Assembly: GCA_900105225.1 (NCBI GenBank) | Contig: LT629764.1 | Location: forward strand, 1,004,098 to 1,068,097 | Length of the DNA stretch: 64,000 nt | Direction: 5' to 3' | From: Paenibacillaceae bacterium GAS479 | GTDB lineage: Bacteria; Bacillota; Bacilli; Paenibacillales; Paenibacillaceae | In this document: positions 53,767 through 62,598 of the stretch, in pieces | How positions within the stretch are numbered: position 1 is the first letter of the stretch | How the letters are laid out: each line of letters starts with the position of its first letter | The notes under the pieces: generated by a model | What the model was told of the DNA's origin: nothing | The model's database searches: none | Seen by the model: the letters and a program-made list of their open reading frames with translations, nothing else | Position numbers and translations under genes: made by a program

Positions 53767-53979
53767 ATGAGTCAGTTTAACCTGCGTGAAGCCATTACCC
53801 AGATCGTTCAGGACAAGCCAGAGGGTGAGCTTGGCGAAATTATCCGTGAATCCATCGACAGCGACGAGAAAGCCCTCCCGGGTCTTGGCGTACTGTTCGA
53901 AATGATCTGGAAAGACAGCTCTGCTGCCGAGCAGCAAACTCTTATTGGAAAGCTGCATGGCCATTTGAACAAAGCTTGA
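53767..53979 (+). CDS. sspI: Small acid-soluble spore protein SspI
   Basis: The 70-residue protein matches SspI throughout: FNLREAITQIV at the start and the highly conserved LPGLGVLFEMIW in the middle, with an acidic N-terminal half. SspI is a minor SASP packed in the spore core and made in the forespore. The start ATG 53767 follows GGGGGAG by about ten bases; upstream in-frame codons belong to the promoter region. A sigma-G type promoter precedes it. Confidence 0.93.
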   Translation: MSQFNLREAITQIVQDKPEGELGEIIRESIDSDEKALPGLGVLFEMIWKDSSAAEQQTLIGKLHGHLNKA

Positions 53980-54064
53980 GCATAGTGCCATACGAACATA
54001 TCCCCGTCAATTAGCAGCATATCCTACCATTTAACGCAAATTGCCGCTGCCCCGAGAATATCAA

Positions 54065-54092
54065 ACAAGCCAGAGGCATCGGCCTCTGGCTT
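54065..54092. terminator. Terminator between sspI and the Gfo/Idh gene
   Basis: A perfect 11-bp stem AAGCCAGAGGC / GCCTCTGGCTT with a 4-nt loop. T-rich sequence follows on the plus strand (CTCTCTTTCCC) and on the minus strand (GTTTGATATT). It is probably shared by the convergent genes. Confidence 0.8.
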
Positions 54093-54159
54093 GCTCTCTT
54101 TCCCTTACCTCGTACATTGTTTATGGGCAGTCCATGAGATCGGCAAGTCGATTCGAGTT

Positions 54160-55365
54160 CTAGCTGCCGCTTTCGGCCATCTCCGACAGGTTTACCCAGC
54201 GCCGCTCCTCGATGGAACGTTCCACCGCCTCAAGCACCTCCTGGCATTTCACCCCATCAACGAAGCTTGGAGACGGCTGGCGATCCTCCGCAATCGCACT
54301 TATAAACTCCAGCACCTCATGCGTAAATGTGTGCTCAAAACCAATCGTATGGCCCGGCGGCCACCAAGCTTCGGAATAAGCATGGGCCTCATCCGTGCAA
54401 AGTACGCGGCGGAAGCCTTGCACATCCTCGGCATCATCCGTGAAATAAACTTCCAGCTCATTCATGCGCTCGAAATCAAACCTCAGACTTCCTTTGCTGC
54501 CGTTGATCTCGAATGCATTCGTGCTGCGATGTCCAGGAGCAGAGCGCGACGCTTCAAAACTTCCCAGAGCACCGTCGACAAAACGAGCCATAAACACAGC
54601 AGCATCATCCACTGTTACTGGCCCGCGCTGTACTTGATCTGTTCCGTCTTTGCCACTTTGTCCGCCCTCCTCTGAGGGAAGCGGCCGTTCCTTGACGAAT
54701 GTCTCGGTCATACCGATAACCTCTTCGAACTCGCCTACTAGATAGCGAGCCAGATCAACCAGATGGGCTCCAAGATCACTTTGCGCTCCAGAGCCCGCGA
54801 TTTCCTTTTTCAGTCTCCAGACGAGGGGAAACTCTGGATCAACGAGCCAGTCCTGCAGGAACCGCGCGCGAAAATGATGAACCTTCCCTAACCGCCCCTC
54901 TTCCACCAGCTTCTTGGCCAGCTTGACCGCTGGCGAGAAACGATAGTTGAAACCGGTCATATGTTTTACTCCCGCTTCCTCCGCCGCTCGCAGCATCGTC
55001 CTGGAGTCCGCAAGCGTGAGAGCTAGCGGTTTCTCGCACAGGATATGCTTTCCGGATCGAGCAGCCTCAACCGCAATCTCAAGATGAGCATCACTCGGAG
55101 TGTTGATGTCAATCAGATCAATATCGTCCCGAGCGACCACCTGCCGCCAGTCCGTCTCCAGCTCTTGCCAGCCGAACTGAACCCGGGCTTCCTCAGCCCC
55201 TGCTGCGTTGCGTCCGCATAACACGGCCATCTCAGGCTGTAGCGGCGCATCACTGAAAAACATCGGCATCGCGCGGTATGCGTTACTATGCGCCTTACCC
55301 ATGAACTTGTAGCCGATCATGCCAACCCGAAGTGTCTTTTTCTTATTGTTATTTTCAGTTGTCAT
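54160..55365 (-). CDS. Gfo/Idh/MocA family oxidoreductase
   Basis: The 401-residue NAD(P)-dependent sugar or inositol dehydrogenase has an N-terminal Rossmann fold (RVGMIGYKFMGKAHSNAY), the conserved CEKPLALTLADS with the catalytic EKP Lys near residue 115, and a C-terminal GFO_IDH_MocA_C domain. DLGAHLVDLARYL carries the conserved Asp and His near residue 200. The substrate is unknown. The LacI gene 53 bp upstream on the same strand suggests a sugar-responsive unit, and no transporter is seen nearby. Confidence 0.92.
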   Translation of the reverse strand: MTTENNNKKKTLRVGMIGYKFMGKAHSNAYRAMPMFFSDAPLQPEMAVLCGRNAAGAEEARVQFGWQELETDWRQVVARDDIDLIDINTPSDAHLEIAVEAARSGKHILCEKPLALTLADSRTMLRAAEEAGVKHMTGFNYRFSPAVKLAKKLVEEGRLGKVHHFRARFLQDWLVDPEFPLVWRLKKEIAGSGAQSDLGAHLVDLARYLVGEFEEVIGMTETFVKERPLPSEEGGQSGKDGTDQVQRGPVTVDDAAVFMARFVDGALGSFEASRSAPGHRSTNAFEINGSKGSLRFDFERMNELEVYFTDDAEDVQGFRRVLCTDEAHAYSEAWWPPGHTIGFEHTFTHEVLEFISAIAEDRQPSPSFVDGVKCQEVLEAVERSIEERRWVNLSEMAESGS

Positions 55366-55418
55366 CCTCTATCCATCTCCTTGCATTTAGTCCGTTCCGA
55401 ACCTGTTCTGAATCTTTG

Positions 55419-56420
55419 CTAAGTACGTTTCAAGCTCGATTCCCGTACGACCAGCCCAACAGGCAGCTTATCAACCGGCATGCTCTGTGCTTGAAGTGCA
55501 ATTAACGCCGCCATTCGTCCCGTCTCATAAAAGGAAGCAGAAACCGAGGTGAGCGTCGGCTCCATCAGCCGCGCCCCGTCAGAATCATCAAAGCCAGTCA
55601 ATCCATAGTCTCGACTGGCCTCATATCCAAGCTGCCGCAAACCTTGCAGCAAGCCAATCGCCATCCGGTCATTACCCGCCACAAAAGCATCCGCACGACC
55701 CGAGCGCAGCAGTTCTGCTGCTTCCCCAGCAAGCGCCAGCCCGCTGGTCCGGCTGTAATTACCTTGCAGCACAGCATGCTCCCCCTTGAGCTCATCCGGC
55801 ATCGCATCTCGAAAGCCGAGCAGCCGGTCCAAGCTATTGGAGAAGCCTGGAGGTCCTTTTACAAAAGCCGGTCTACGCCAGCCCTGCTGGAGCAAATGCT
55901 CAGCCGCCAAAAAACAGCCTCTGCGGTGATCCGTCTCGACTGCTCGATGCTCCAGACCGTCAATCCGTTGATTGACGAACGCAAATGATCTTCCTTCCGC
56001 ATCCAGCTTAAGCAGCTCTTCACGTTCCTCCGTAATGTCTCTCGCTCCAAGTAGAATCAACCCGTCTATCTTTTGCTGCCGGAATAGCAGACCACATCCC
56101 CGGTCCTCTCCCGGCATCCGATGCAGCAATAGCAAATCCGCCCCATGCTGCTGTGCAGCCTCGCTAATCCCGCCCATCATCTCGTAAAAATAGTAGGTCG
56201 AGAAAAGTTTAGCTTTCGGCACAAAGGGGAGCATAACACCGAGATTGCCACTTCTTTTGCGGGCGAATTGCCTCGCCAGTTCATTCGGCACATACCCGAG
56301 CTCCGCCGCCGCCTTCAACACCTTTTCGCGGGTTTTCTCCTTGACGGCTTCTGATTCACTGAACACCCGAGACACGGTCGCCTCCGATACACCAGCCCGC
56401 TCCGCTACTTGCTTGCGCAT
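55419..56420 (-). CDS. LacI family transcriptional regulator
   Basis: The 333-residue protein has the LacI HTH and hinge (MRKQVAERAGVSEATVSRVF, then AAAELGYVPNELARQF) and a periplasmic-binding-like effector domain (LGVMLPFVPKAKLFSTYYFYEMM through GLTGFDDSDGARLMEPTLTSV, described in part). The start at 56420 follows GAGGTG by six bases; a GTG three codons upstream overlaps that site. It likely controls the Gfo/Idh gene directly downstream. It might also act at the malL operator 18 kb away, but nothing here shows that. Confidence 0.92.
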   Translation of the reverse strand: MRKQVAERAGVSEATVSRVFSESEAVKEKTREKVLKAAAELGYVPNELARQFARKRSGNLGVMLPFVPKAKLFSTYYFYEMMGGISEAAQQHGADLLLLHRMPGEDRGCGLLFRQQKIDGLILLGARDITEEREELLKLDAEGRSFAFVNQRIDGLEHRAVETDHRRGCFLAAEHLLQQGWRRPAFVKGPPGFSNSLDRLLGFRDAMPDELKGEHAVLQGNYSRTSGLALAGEAAELLRSGRADAFVAGNDRMAIGLLQGLRQLGYEASRDYGLTGFDDSDGARLMEPTLTSVSASFYETGRMAALIALQAQSMPVDKLPVGLVVRESSLKRT

Positions 56421-56757
56421 TCTCTTCACCTCATTCAGCCAACTGCTGATCGCAACCCGATGTTTTGTATTAATTCTGCAACAGTAATGTACGCGCGTTC
56501 ATTTTCTCATAAACTTCTTTTAGCTGTCAACGCCACACCTTTTTATGCAATCTCAATGAGGCAATGAATGCCCAATGTAGACAACTGCCTAAATATGAAA
56601 AAGCCAACCGATTTCTCGGCTGGCTCTATTTGTTCAAACCGCTTATTTCTTGGAGCCTCTACTTGTTCAAACACCTTATTCCACGAGTTCCCGACGACTC
56701 CTGCAACAGTCATTTGGCAGCCTGGGAGCTTCAATAATTCAAGCCGTCTTAATGAAC
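56421..56757. other. Intergenic region with prfC terminator and short direct repeat
   Basis: No gene is seen. The interval holds the lacI promoter region (no clear boxes found), the prfC terminator at 56598-56625 and an 18-bp direct repeat with 16 matches (TTGTTCAAACCGCTTATT at 56630-56647, TTGTTCAAACACCTTATT at 56663-56680; 33-bp period) of unknown meaning. Confidence 0.5.
56598..56625 (-). terminator. Terminator after prfC
   Basis: On the minus strand AGCCAGCCG pairs with CGGTTGGCT (one G-U) and is followed by TTTTTC. It lies about 130 bp beyond the prfC stop. Confidence 0.75.
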
Positions 56758-58344
56758 TTAAGGAGCCGTTTCCAGGAATTTGGAAGTTGGATTTTTGGTC
56801 TCAGCGGTACGCATCGCATACTCGTTCTCAAATAGGGCGACATAGTTGCCCTTTTTGTCCTTCACGAGCGTAGAGTTAATGCGGAACTTGGAAGGATCGA
56901 TATTGTCATCAACGATCCAGCGTGCGAACTGGAACGGCATACGTTGCATAATGACATCAACGCCGTACTCCGCCTTCATCCGGTACTCAAACACCTCGAA
57001 TTGCAGCTGTCCAACAACGCCGAGAATCGTATCCTCGAAGCCGCTAGCGGATTGGAACACCTGAATGGTGCCTTCCTCGGTCAGCTGATCAATGCCTTTT
57101 TCGTACTGTTTCTTCTTGAGCGCATTTTTGATCGAGACTTTGGCGAAAATCTCTGGCGAAAATGTCGGCAGCTCATCAAACACGACGTTGCCGCCTTGCG
57201 CCAAGCTGTCGCCAATCCGGAAAATGCCTGGATCGAACAGGCCGATAATATCACCCGGATAAGCGGCCTCAACGATATCACGGTCCTGAGCCAAAAACTG
57301 CTGTGGCTGAGCCAGCTTGATATCTTTGCCGATGCGCACATGTTTTACACTCATACCACGCTCAAAACGTCCCGAACAAATGCGTAAGAAGGCAATTCGG
57401 TCCCGATGGGCTGGGTTCATATTTGCCTGGATTTTGAAGACGTATCCACTGAACTTCTCGCTCGTTGGTTCAACAGGGCCATTCGTACTGTTGCGCGGCT
57501 CCGGCTTTGGCGCCAACTGCAGGAAGTTTTCGAGGAATGTCTGCACGCCGAAGTTATTGACGGCGCTGCCGAAGAATACCGGCGTCAACTCTCCTGCCCG
57601 AACCTTCTCAAAGTCGAACTGATCACCTGCTACATCCAATAGCTCCAGATCCTGCTCAAGCTGATCGGCGAGATAGTCGCCGGCCATCTCACGGATGATC
57701 GGATCCTTATAATCGCCTACCTTATTTACCTGGATATTGGAATGATCGTTACCCTGGAACAGCTCAACCTGATTCTTCATCCGGTCGTAAACGCCGCACA
57801 ACTCCCGGCCCATCCCAATCGGCCAGTTCATCGGCACCGAACGGATACCAAGCACCCTTTCCAGCTCTTCCATCAGATCGAACGGGCTTTGACCCTCGCG
57901 ATCCAGTTTGTTGATGAAGGTGAAGATTGGAATACCGCGCCGACGGCATACTTGAAACAGCTTGATTGTCTGAGCCTCGACGCCTTTGGCAACGTCGATC
58001 AGCATGACGGCGCTATCCGCCGCTGTCAGCGTACGATAAGTGTCCTCACTGAAGTCTTGGTGACCAGGCGTATCGAGAATATTGATGCGGTGTCCGTTGT
58101 AATCAAACTGCATAACAGAGGAAGTAACCGAGATACCACGTTGCTTCTCGATCTCCATCCAGTCGGACGTTGCATGTTTACTTGCTTTACGAGCCTTAAC
58201 TGAGCCTGCCTCGCGAATAGCTCCTCCGAACAGCAACAGCTTCTCGGTCAGCGTCGTTTTACCGGCGTCAGGGTGAGAGATAATGGCGAAGGTGCGCCGT
58301 TTGTCCACCTCTTGTTTAATTTCATCGATTAATGGCTTTGTCAT
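56758..58344 (-). CDS. prfC: Peptide chain release factor 3
   Basis: The 528-residue translational GTPase recycles RF1/RF2 from the ribosome after termination. G motifs are seen: SHPDAGKTTLTEKLL (G1), DTPGHQDFSEDTYR (G3) and NKLDREG (G4). RF3-specific features are the HATSDWMEIEKQRGISVTSSV switch region and the C-terminal FQFARWIVDD. Length is typical. It is a single gene with its terminator downstream. Confidence 0.96.
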   Translation of the reverse strand: MTKPLIDEIKQEVDKRRTFAIISHPDAGKTTLTEKLLLFGGAIREAGSVKARKASKHATSDWMEIEKQRGISVTSSVMQFDYNGHRINILDTPGHQDFSEDTYRTLTAADSAVMLIDVAKGVEAQTIKLFQVCRRRGIPIFTFINKLDREGQSPFDLMEELERVLGIRSVPMNWPIGMGRELCGVYDRMKNQVELFQGNDHSNIQVNKVGDYKDPIIREMAGDYLADQLEQDLELLDVAGDQFDFEKVRAGELTPVFFGSAVNNFGVQTFLENFLQLAPKPEPRNSTNGPVEPTSEKFSGYVFKIQANMNPAHRDRIAFLRICSGRFERGMSVKHVRIGKDIKLAQPQQFLAQDRDIVEAAYPGDIIGLFDPGIFRIGDSLAQGGNVVFDELPTFSPEIFAKVSIKNALKKKQYEKGIDQLTEEGTIQVFQSASGFEDTILGVVGQLQFEVFEYRMKAEYGVDVIMQRMPFQFARWIVDDNIDPSKFRINSTLVKDKKGNYVALFENEYAMRTAETKNPTSKFLETAP

Positions 58345-58635
58345 TTGGGTCTCCTTGCTTCCTGCTATTTATCTTCTTGCAAGCGGAATCTGCGGCTCAA
58401 ACATGAGGCAGAGTCCGGATCAGATCGGCATTGTCATAGTTGTACTCCTTGAAAAGGTGTATTTTAACTGGTTTTGCCGCAACTGCCTGCAGCCCTAACT
58501 TCAATTAAAACCTGTAAACCCACCTTCGCGCAAGCTAATTCAACGCTAAACAGGGATAAGTTGCTCCATAAACGCTTCAAATCCTGTCCGGAAGCCCGAA
58601 CAGGATTGAAGTGCCTTCTATAAAGGGGATAACGC

Positions 58636-60201
58636 CTAACTGCCGCCCCCGCTAATCCATACTACATTATCTTCCGCCTGGCCATTAACCGGCCACCAGA
58701 AAAATCCGTCCTGCTTCAGCATGCGATCGGCTTCCTCCGGCCCCCAAGAACCGGCTGGATACGATTTAAGATCCTCTGGCGACTCACGCCATGCTTGAGC
58801 GATACGGTCGACAAAGGTCCAAGCCGCAGCCACTTCATCCCAGCGGGTGAAGTAGGTGGAATCGCCGCGAGCTGCATCATAGATCAGAAGCTCATATGCC
58901 TCAGGCGTATTGATGCCGACCTGGCAGCTTTGACAGAACTCCATTGCTACCGGCTGAACTTCATTGTCCGCTCCAGGACGCTTGGCATTGATCTTGAGGT
59001 AAATGCCCTCCATCGGGTTGACCCGGATGACGAGCAAATTTGGTCCAAGATTATGCCGCTTCGCAAACAGTACATTATCGGGTACGTTTTTGAACTCGAT
59101 AACAACTTCGGTTGTCTTCACTGGAAGTCGTTTGCCCGTACGGATGTAGAACGGCACGCCCGCCCAGCGGAAGTTATCAACGAATACCTTCGCTGCAAAA
59201 TACGTCTCCGTAGAGGACTCCGGATTAACCTTGTCCTCCTCGCGATAGCCAGGCAGTTCCTTGCCTTTGCTACTGCCAGCCGTGTACTGCGCACGCACGA
59301 CGCGCTCGCGCACCTCTTCACTGTCGCTGAACTGGCGCAGCGAGCGAAGCACCTTAACCTTCTCGTCGCGAAGACTCTCTGCATGCAGTCTCGCAGGAGG
59401 CTCCATCGCGATCATCGTAATCATTTGCAAAATATGGTTCTGTCCCATATCGCGCAAAGCACCGGAATGATCATAATAACCGCCGCGTTCCTCGACGCCG
59501 ACCGTTTCCGAAAGTGTAATTTGCACATTGGCAATATGATTCTTGTTCCAGAGCGGCTCGAAAAGCTGGTTGGCAAAACGAAGCACCTGGATATTCTGAA
59601 CCATTTCCTTGCCGAGGTAGTGGTCGATCCGATAGACCTCTTCCTCTTTGAACACCTGGCTCAGCTGGCCATTCAGTTCACGGGCCGATTCCAAGTCATA
59701 ACCGAAAGGTTTCTCGATAACGAGCTTATGCCAACCTTTTGATTCCAGTAAGCCGCCATCGCGCAGATTGAACGATACCGGACCGAACAGCTCTGGTGCT
59801 AGTGCCAGATAGAACAAGCGGTTACCGTTAATGCCGAATTTCTCATCCAGCTCACTGGAGAGACGATCGAGCTGACGGAAGCCGTCTACATTATGGATAT
59901 CTAGGGGCATATAGACGAAATGCTCGGCGAACCGTTCCCACAGCTCCCGGTCGGATGGTTTATACCGGCAGAACTCCTGAATCGACTCGTAAACGTCCTG
60001 GCGGAATTGCTCGTTGTCACGAGGACGGCGGGCAAGCCCAACAACCGCGAAATTCTCTGCCAGCTTGCCTTCTTTATACAGAGAAAACAGCGCCGGGAAC
60101 AGCTTTCTCCGTGCCAGATCACCGGTGGCTCCGAACAGATAGTAGACCGCGCCTTCGGCGGCTGTCAATTCCTGTTTGTTAGAGTTATTCATGTTCCTCA
60201 T
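58636..60201 (-). CDS. zwf: Glucose-6-phosphate 1-dehydrogenase
   Basis: The 521-residue enzyme makes 6-phosphogluconolactone and NADPH, the first step of the oxidative pentose phosphate pathway. The NADP fingerprint YYLFGATGDLARRKLFPAL and the active-site motif RIDHYLGKEMVQN near residue 195 are conserved, as are EKPFGYD and GVPFYIRTGKRL. The start is uncertain: ATG 60201 is taken, ATG 60192 is equally possible (GAGGAA lies between), and 18 more open codons lie upstream. A hairpin AATCCTGT/ACAGGATT at 58579-58608 lies downstream without a T tract. Confidence 0.95.
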   Translation of the reverse strand: MRNMNNSNKQELTAAEGAVYYLFGATGDLARRKLFPALFSLYKEGKLAENFAVVGLARRPRDNEQFRQDVYESIQEFCRYKPSDRELWERFAEHFVYMPLDIHNVDGFRQLDRLSSELDEKFGINGNRLFYLALAPELFGPVSFNLRDGGLLESKGWHKLVIEKPFGYDLESARELNGQLSQVFKEEEVYRIDHYLGKEMVQNIQVLRFANQLFEPLWNKNHIANVQITLSETVGVEERGGYYDHSGALRDMGQNHILQMITMIAMEPPARLHAESLRDEKVKVLRSLRQFSDSEEVRERVVRAQYTAGSSKGKELPGYREEDKVNPESSTETYFAAKVFVDNFRWAGVPFYIRTGKRLPVKTTEVVIEFKNVPDNVLFAKRHNLGPNLLVIRVNPMEGIYLKINAKRPGADNEVQPVAMEFCQSCQVGINTPEAYELLIYDAARGDSTYFTRWDEVAAAWTFVDRIAQAWRESPEDLKSYPAGSWGPEEADRMLKQDGFFWWPVNGQAEDNVVWISGGGS

Positions 60202-60302
60202 TCTTTCGTCGTAAATTTTGGTTGGATCGGGTTGATATGGTATGTAGTGTATCATATCGATGCTTCAACCGCTATTGATCTCATTCAATCTTCATGGGTC
60301 CT

Positions 60303-61172
60303 TCACTTTCCCGAAACTTGCGTCGCCAATGCCTCTCCGGCAATGAGCGGGACTCCAATTGTTAGGTTTAAAGGCTCGTCTTTCTGTTTTTCAGAACGGG
60401 CTTGTTGCATCGCTATTTGCAGGCTTGCGTCCGCCCCTTTCTCCCCATCAACCAACCGAATTGACGCATCCAGCTTCGGTGAAGAATAAGTCCTAATGAC
60501 TGTCGCCTCATCCTCGTACTTGTCCAATTGTAAAGCTCCTGCTGCTTTAACGAGTCTCTCCACGCTATCCTGATGCAGTGTCTGCCCGCTCAGCTTGACG
60601 CTAAGCAGCGGCTCAGAGGTAGCGCCGATTGCCCTTATAGCTTCGCGAATGCGCCCATCCGTCTCCTCTAAACCGAGGTGCTGTGCAGGATTGGATGGTA
60701 CAAGCAAGAGAACCACCTGCACCTGATCAACAGCTTCGCCACTATCCCTAATAGCTGTTACCAGCAATCGGCCTGAATCCTCTTGTTGCTGCGCTTTCCA
60801 TAGAATGCCCGTATCGCTACCTGATTCATCCTTCTCCGGCACAACTCCTTTATCCGCAAAACCTAGCTGCTTCGGCAGCTTCAAAGCCTGCTCCTCGGTC
60901 ATCCCCTTGGCAAGCCAACGCAGCTCCCACCGGCTGTTAGCCGCTCCGCCGCGCAGTTCTCCATCTGACCATTGCCATAGCTGAGCAAGATCCTCCACTG
61001 AAACTGTGCCCGTCTGCTCCGTTACAGCCGGTCTGTCGGGAAGTGTCCAGCCGAGAGAACCCTTATTTCCAGCAGAATATAACGTCGCTAGTGCAGCCAA
61101 TAGCAGCGCCGCCGCGACCATTCCCATCGCCTGCAGCGACCGTTTGCGCTTCTTGCTTTGCAGTGGGTCCAA
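60303..61172 (-). CDS. Membrane-anchored YwmB-like protein
   Basis: The 289-residue protein has a short basic N-terminus, one hydrophobic anchor (MGMVAAALLLAALATLYSAG) and an exported alpha/beta part. The C-terminal half (VIRTYSSPKLDASIRLVDGEKGADASLQIAMQ, LNLTIGVPLIAGEAL; described in part) resembles the YwmB family (TATA-box-binding-like fold) of spore-formers. The TTG at 61172 is favoured because GGAAGGAG lies eight bases ahead of it, whereas the TTG at 61190 overlaps that site. YwmB is a moderate-confidence guess; its function is unknown. Confidence 0.62.
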   Translation of the reverse strand: MDPLQSKKRKRSLQAMGMVAAALLLAALATLYSAGNKGSLGWTLPDRPAVTEQTGTVSVEDLAQLWQWSDGELRGGAANSRWELRWLAKGMTEEQALKLPKQLGFADKGVVPEKDESGSDTGILWKAQQQEDSGRLLVTAIRDSGEAVDQVQVVLLLVPSNPAQHLGLEETDGRIREAIRAIGATSEPLLSVKLSGQTLHQDSVERLVKAAGALQLDKYEDEATVIRTYSSPKLDASIRLVDGEKGADASLQIAMQQARSEKQKDEPLNLTIGVPLIAGEALATQVSGK

Positions 61173-61285
61173 GCTTCTCGCTCCTTCCAATTCATCAAGA
61201 TGGGTATTTGACCATACGCATTAGCCCGTAAGTGAATATACTGCATCATCCAGCCCACTATCGTCAGAGAGGATGAAGGGACAAT

Positions 61286-61717
61286 ATGCAACAGATTCAA
61301 CCGCTTCATGAAGAAAATATCAATAGATATTGCGGAATGCCCGTATGCATGGTTTTGACCGACGGCTCACGTTATACAGGTATCTTAACGGCATGCCGCG
61401 ACGGTCATATATTTTTAAACGGAGGAGAGAAGCATCATACCTTCCCAAGCGGTGATGCCAGCATCTCAAGCAGCTCTTCCTCAGCAAAAGGAAAAAAGGG
61501 CAAAACCATTAAGAAAGCTCCAGACAAAATGAAGGAGCCTACGGCCCAGATAAAGGCCTTTTCCTCTCCTTATGGGTCTAGATCCATCTTTGGGGGTTAT
61601 CCGGGTTACCGTCCGTATGGATACGGGTTCGGAAATGGCTTCGGAAATAACTTCGGTTTTGGTTCCGCTGTTGGAGTCGGTCTCACCGCTCTCGCCTTAC
61701 TGTTTTTGCTTATCTGA
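61286..61717 (+). CDS. Small protein with an Sm-like N-terminus and Gly/Tyr/Phe-rich tail
   Basis: The 143-residue protein starts with a beta-rich segment (CGMPVCMVLTDGSRYTGILT, ...GHIFLNGG) that recalls the first strands of Sm/Lsm-type barrels or spore-coat proteins. A Ser/Lys-rich linker follows, then a Gly/Tyr/Phe-rich region (GGYPGYRPYGYGFGNGFGNN) and a C-terminal hydrophobic helix (AVGVGLTALALLFLLI). Such Gly/Tyr tails occur in coat and surface proteins of spore-formers. AGAGGATGAAGGG precedes the ATG. I do not recognise a family. Confidence 0.68.
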   Translation: MQQIQPLHEENINRYCGMPVCMVLTDGSRYTGILTACRDGHIFLNGGEKHHTFPSGDASISSSSSSAKGKKGKTIKKAPDKMKEPTAQIKAFSSPYGSRSIFGGYPGYRPYGYGFGNGFGNNFGFGSAVGVGLTALALLFLLI

Positions 61718-61761
61718 TTCTTACCCCGCTTGGTTGGGAAAATCAAGCAGGAAACTTAAAG

Positions 61762-61806
61762 AGCCTGTGGAACTTTCCTATATGGAAGCTTCTACAGGCT
61801 GTTTAT
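61762..61806 (+). terminator. Terminator after the Gly/Tyr-rich protein gene
   Basis: AGCCTGT...GGAA pairs with TTCC-type and ACAGGCT arms in a long interrupted stem, followed on the plus strand by GTTTATG. It separates the two plus-strand genes. Confidence 0.65.
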
Positions 61807-61869
61807 GCATAGGTTGGTATAGGGTAATAGTTTGAAAAAAATCAAGCTTTATGCAGAAGGAGGCCCTTC

Positions 61870-62562
61870 ATGCCGACGCCCCTGTCACGCGTCTTCACCC
61901 GTTCTAATGTCGAACGAGCCTCATCCGTCCAACGTGTTACGCTACGCTCCGAAACAGCCCGACAGGCCGGGCAAGCCGGACTGCCAGGGTGGTACTTGCT
62001 TTATGGTGAAGCCTACGGCCAAATGCGTCATGCTCTAGATGACGCTGCTCGCTGGAGCGATGCGGCCAGTCGACAGCGGGAAGGGCTCCGCCGTATGAGG
62101 GAACGCCGCCATACGCTGGAAAGCCAGCCCGGTAACCCCGATTTACTGGGAATTAGCGACACGGTGCATGAGCTCGAGGAACGCTGGAATTCGCTCGGAC
62201 TTCTCTATTTCCGCTGCAGCACTAACCTCAGCTCCAGAATTGAAGATGAACTTAGTCGGCTGCGGGAACATCCTGCCGCTATAGCTGCTGGCTTCAAACC
62301 CCAATCCGAAGGAGCCTGGAAGATCGACCGCGTCCGGCTTGGCAGGCTACTCGACGAGCGGCCAGACTCCGTACTGAATGCGCTCTTCAGCAGTGAGGGA
62401 CTTCTGCCCTGCGCCGAAGAAATTCTGAACGACTTTTTACATCAGCCGGCTCGTTCAATGATCAGTAGATCCCTAACTCTCCCCTACAGTCAGTACAATG
62501 AGTACGGACAGAATGAAGGCGGATTGCCTACTCAAGGCTGGCTGCTCCATGAATCCATCTAG
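61870..62562 (+). CDS. Unrecognised helical protein with a FliD C-terminal-like stretch
   Basis: The 230-residue protein is mostly alpha-helical, with an Arg/Glu-rich coiled-coil region (about 65-105). The stretch about 155-200 (WKIDRVRLGRLLDERPDSVL, NALFSSEGLLPCAEEIL) resembles the end of flagellar cap protein FliD, in which a Leu/Asp/Lys-Leu pattern precedes an Arg/Ser-Ile segment. There is no signal peptide. AGAAGGAGG lies six bases before the ATG. The FliD similarity is by eye only. It is convergent with the LiaR-type regulator gene. Confidence 0.65.
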   Translation: MPTPLSRVFTRSNVERASSVQRVTLRSETARQAGQAGLPGWYLLYGEAYGQMRHALDDAARWSDAASRQREGLRRMRERRHTLESQPGNPDLLGISDTVHELEERWNSLGLLYFRCSTNLSSRIEDELSRLREHPAAIAAGFKPQSEGAWKIDRVRLGRLLDERPDSVLNALFSSEGLLPCAEEILNDFLHQPARSMISRSLTLPYSQYNEYGQNEGGLPTQGWLLHESI

Positions 62563-62598
62563 TAGCCGGAGGCCATCATATTCCACAGCCTAGGTCAG

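Noticed and set aside
58795-59742. 315-codon plus-strand frame opposite zwf
   Set aside because: Antisense shadow of glucose-6-phosphate dehydrogenase.
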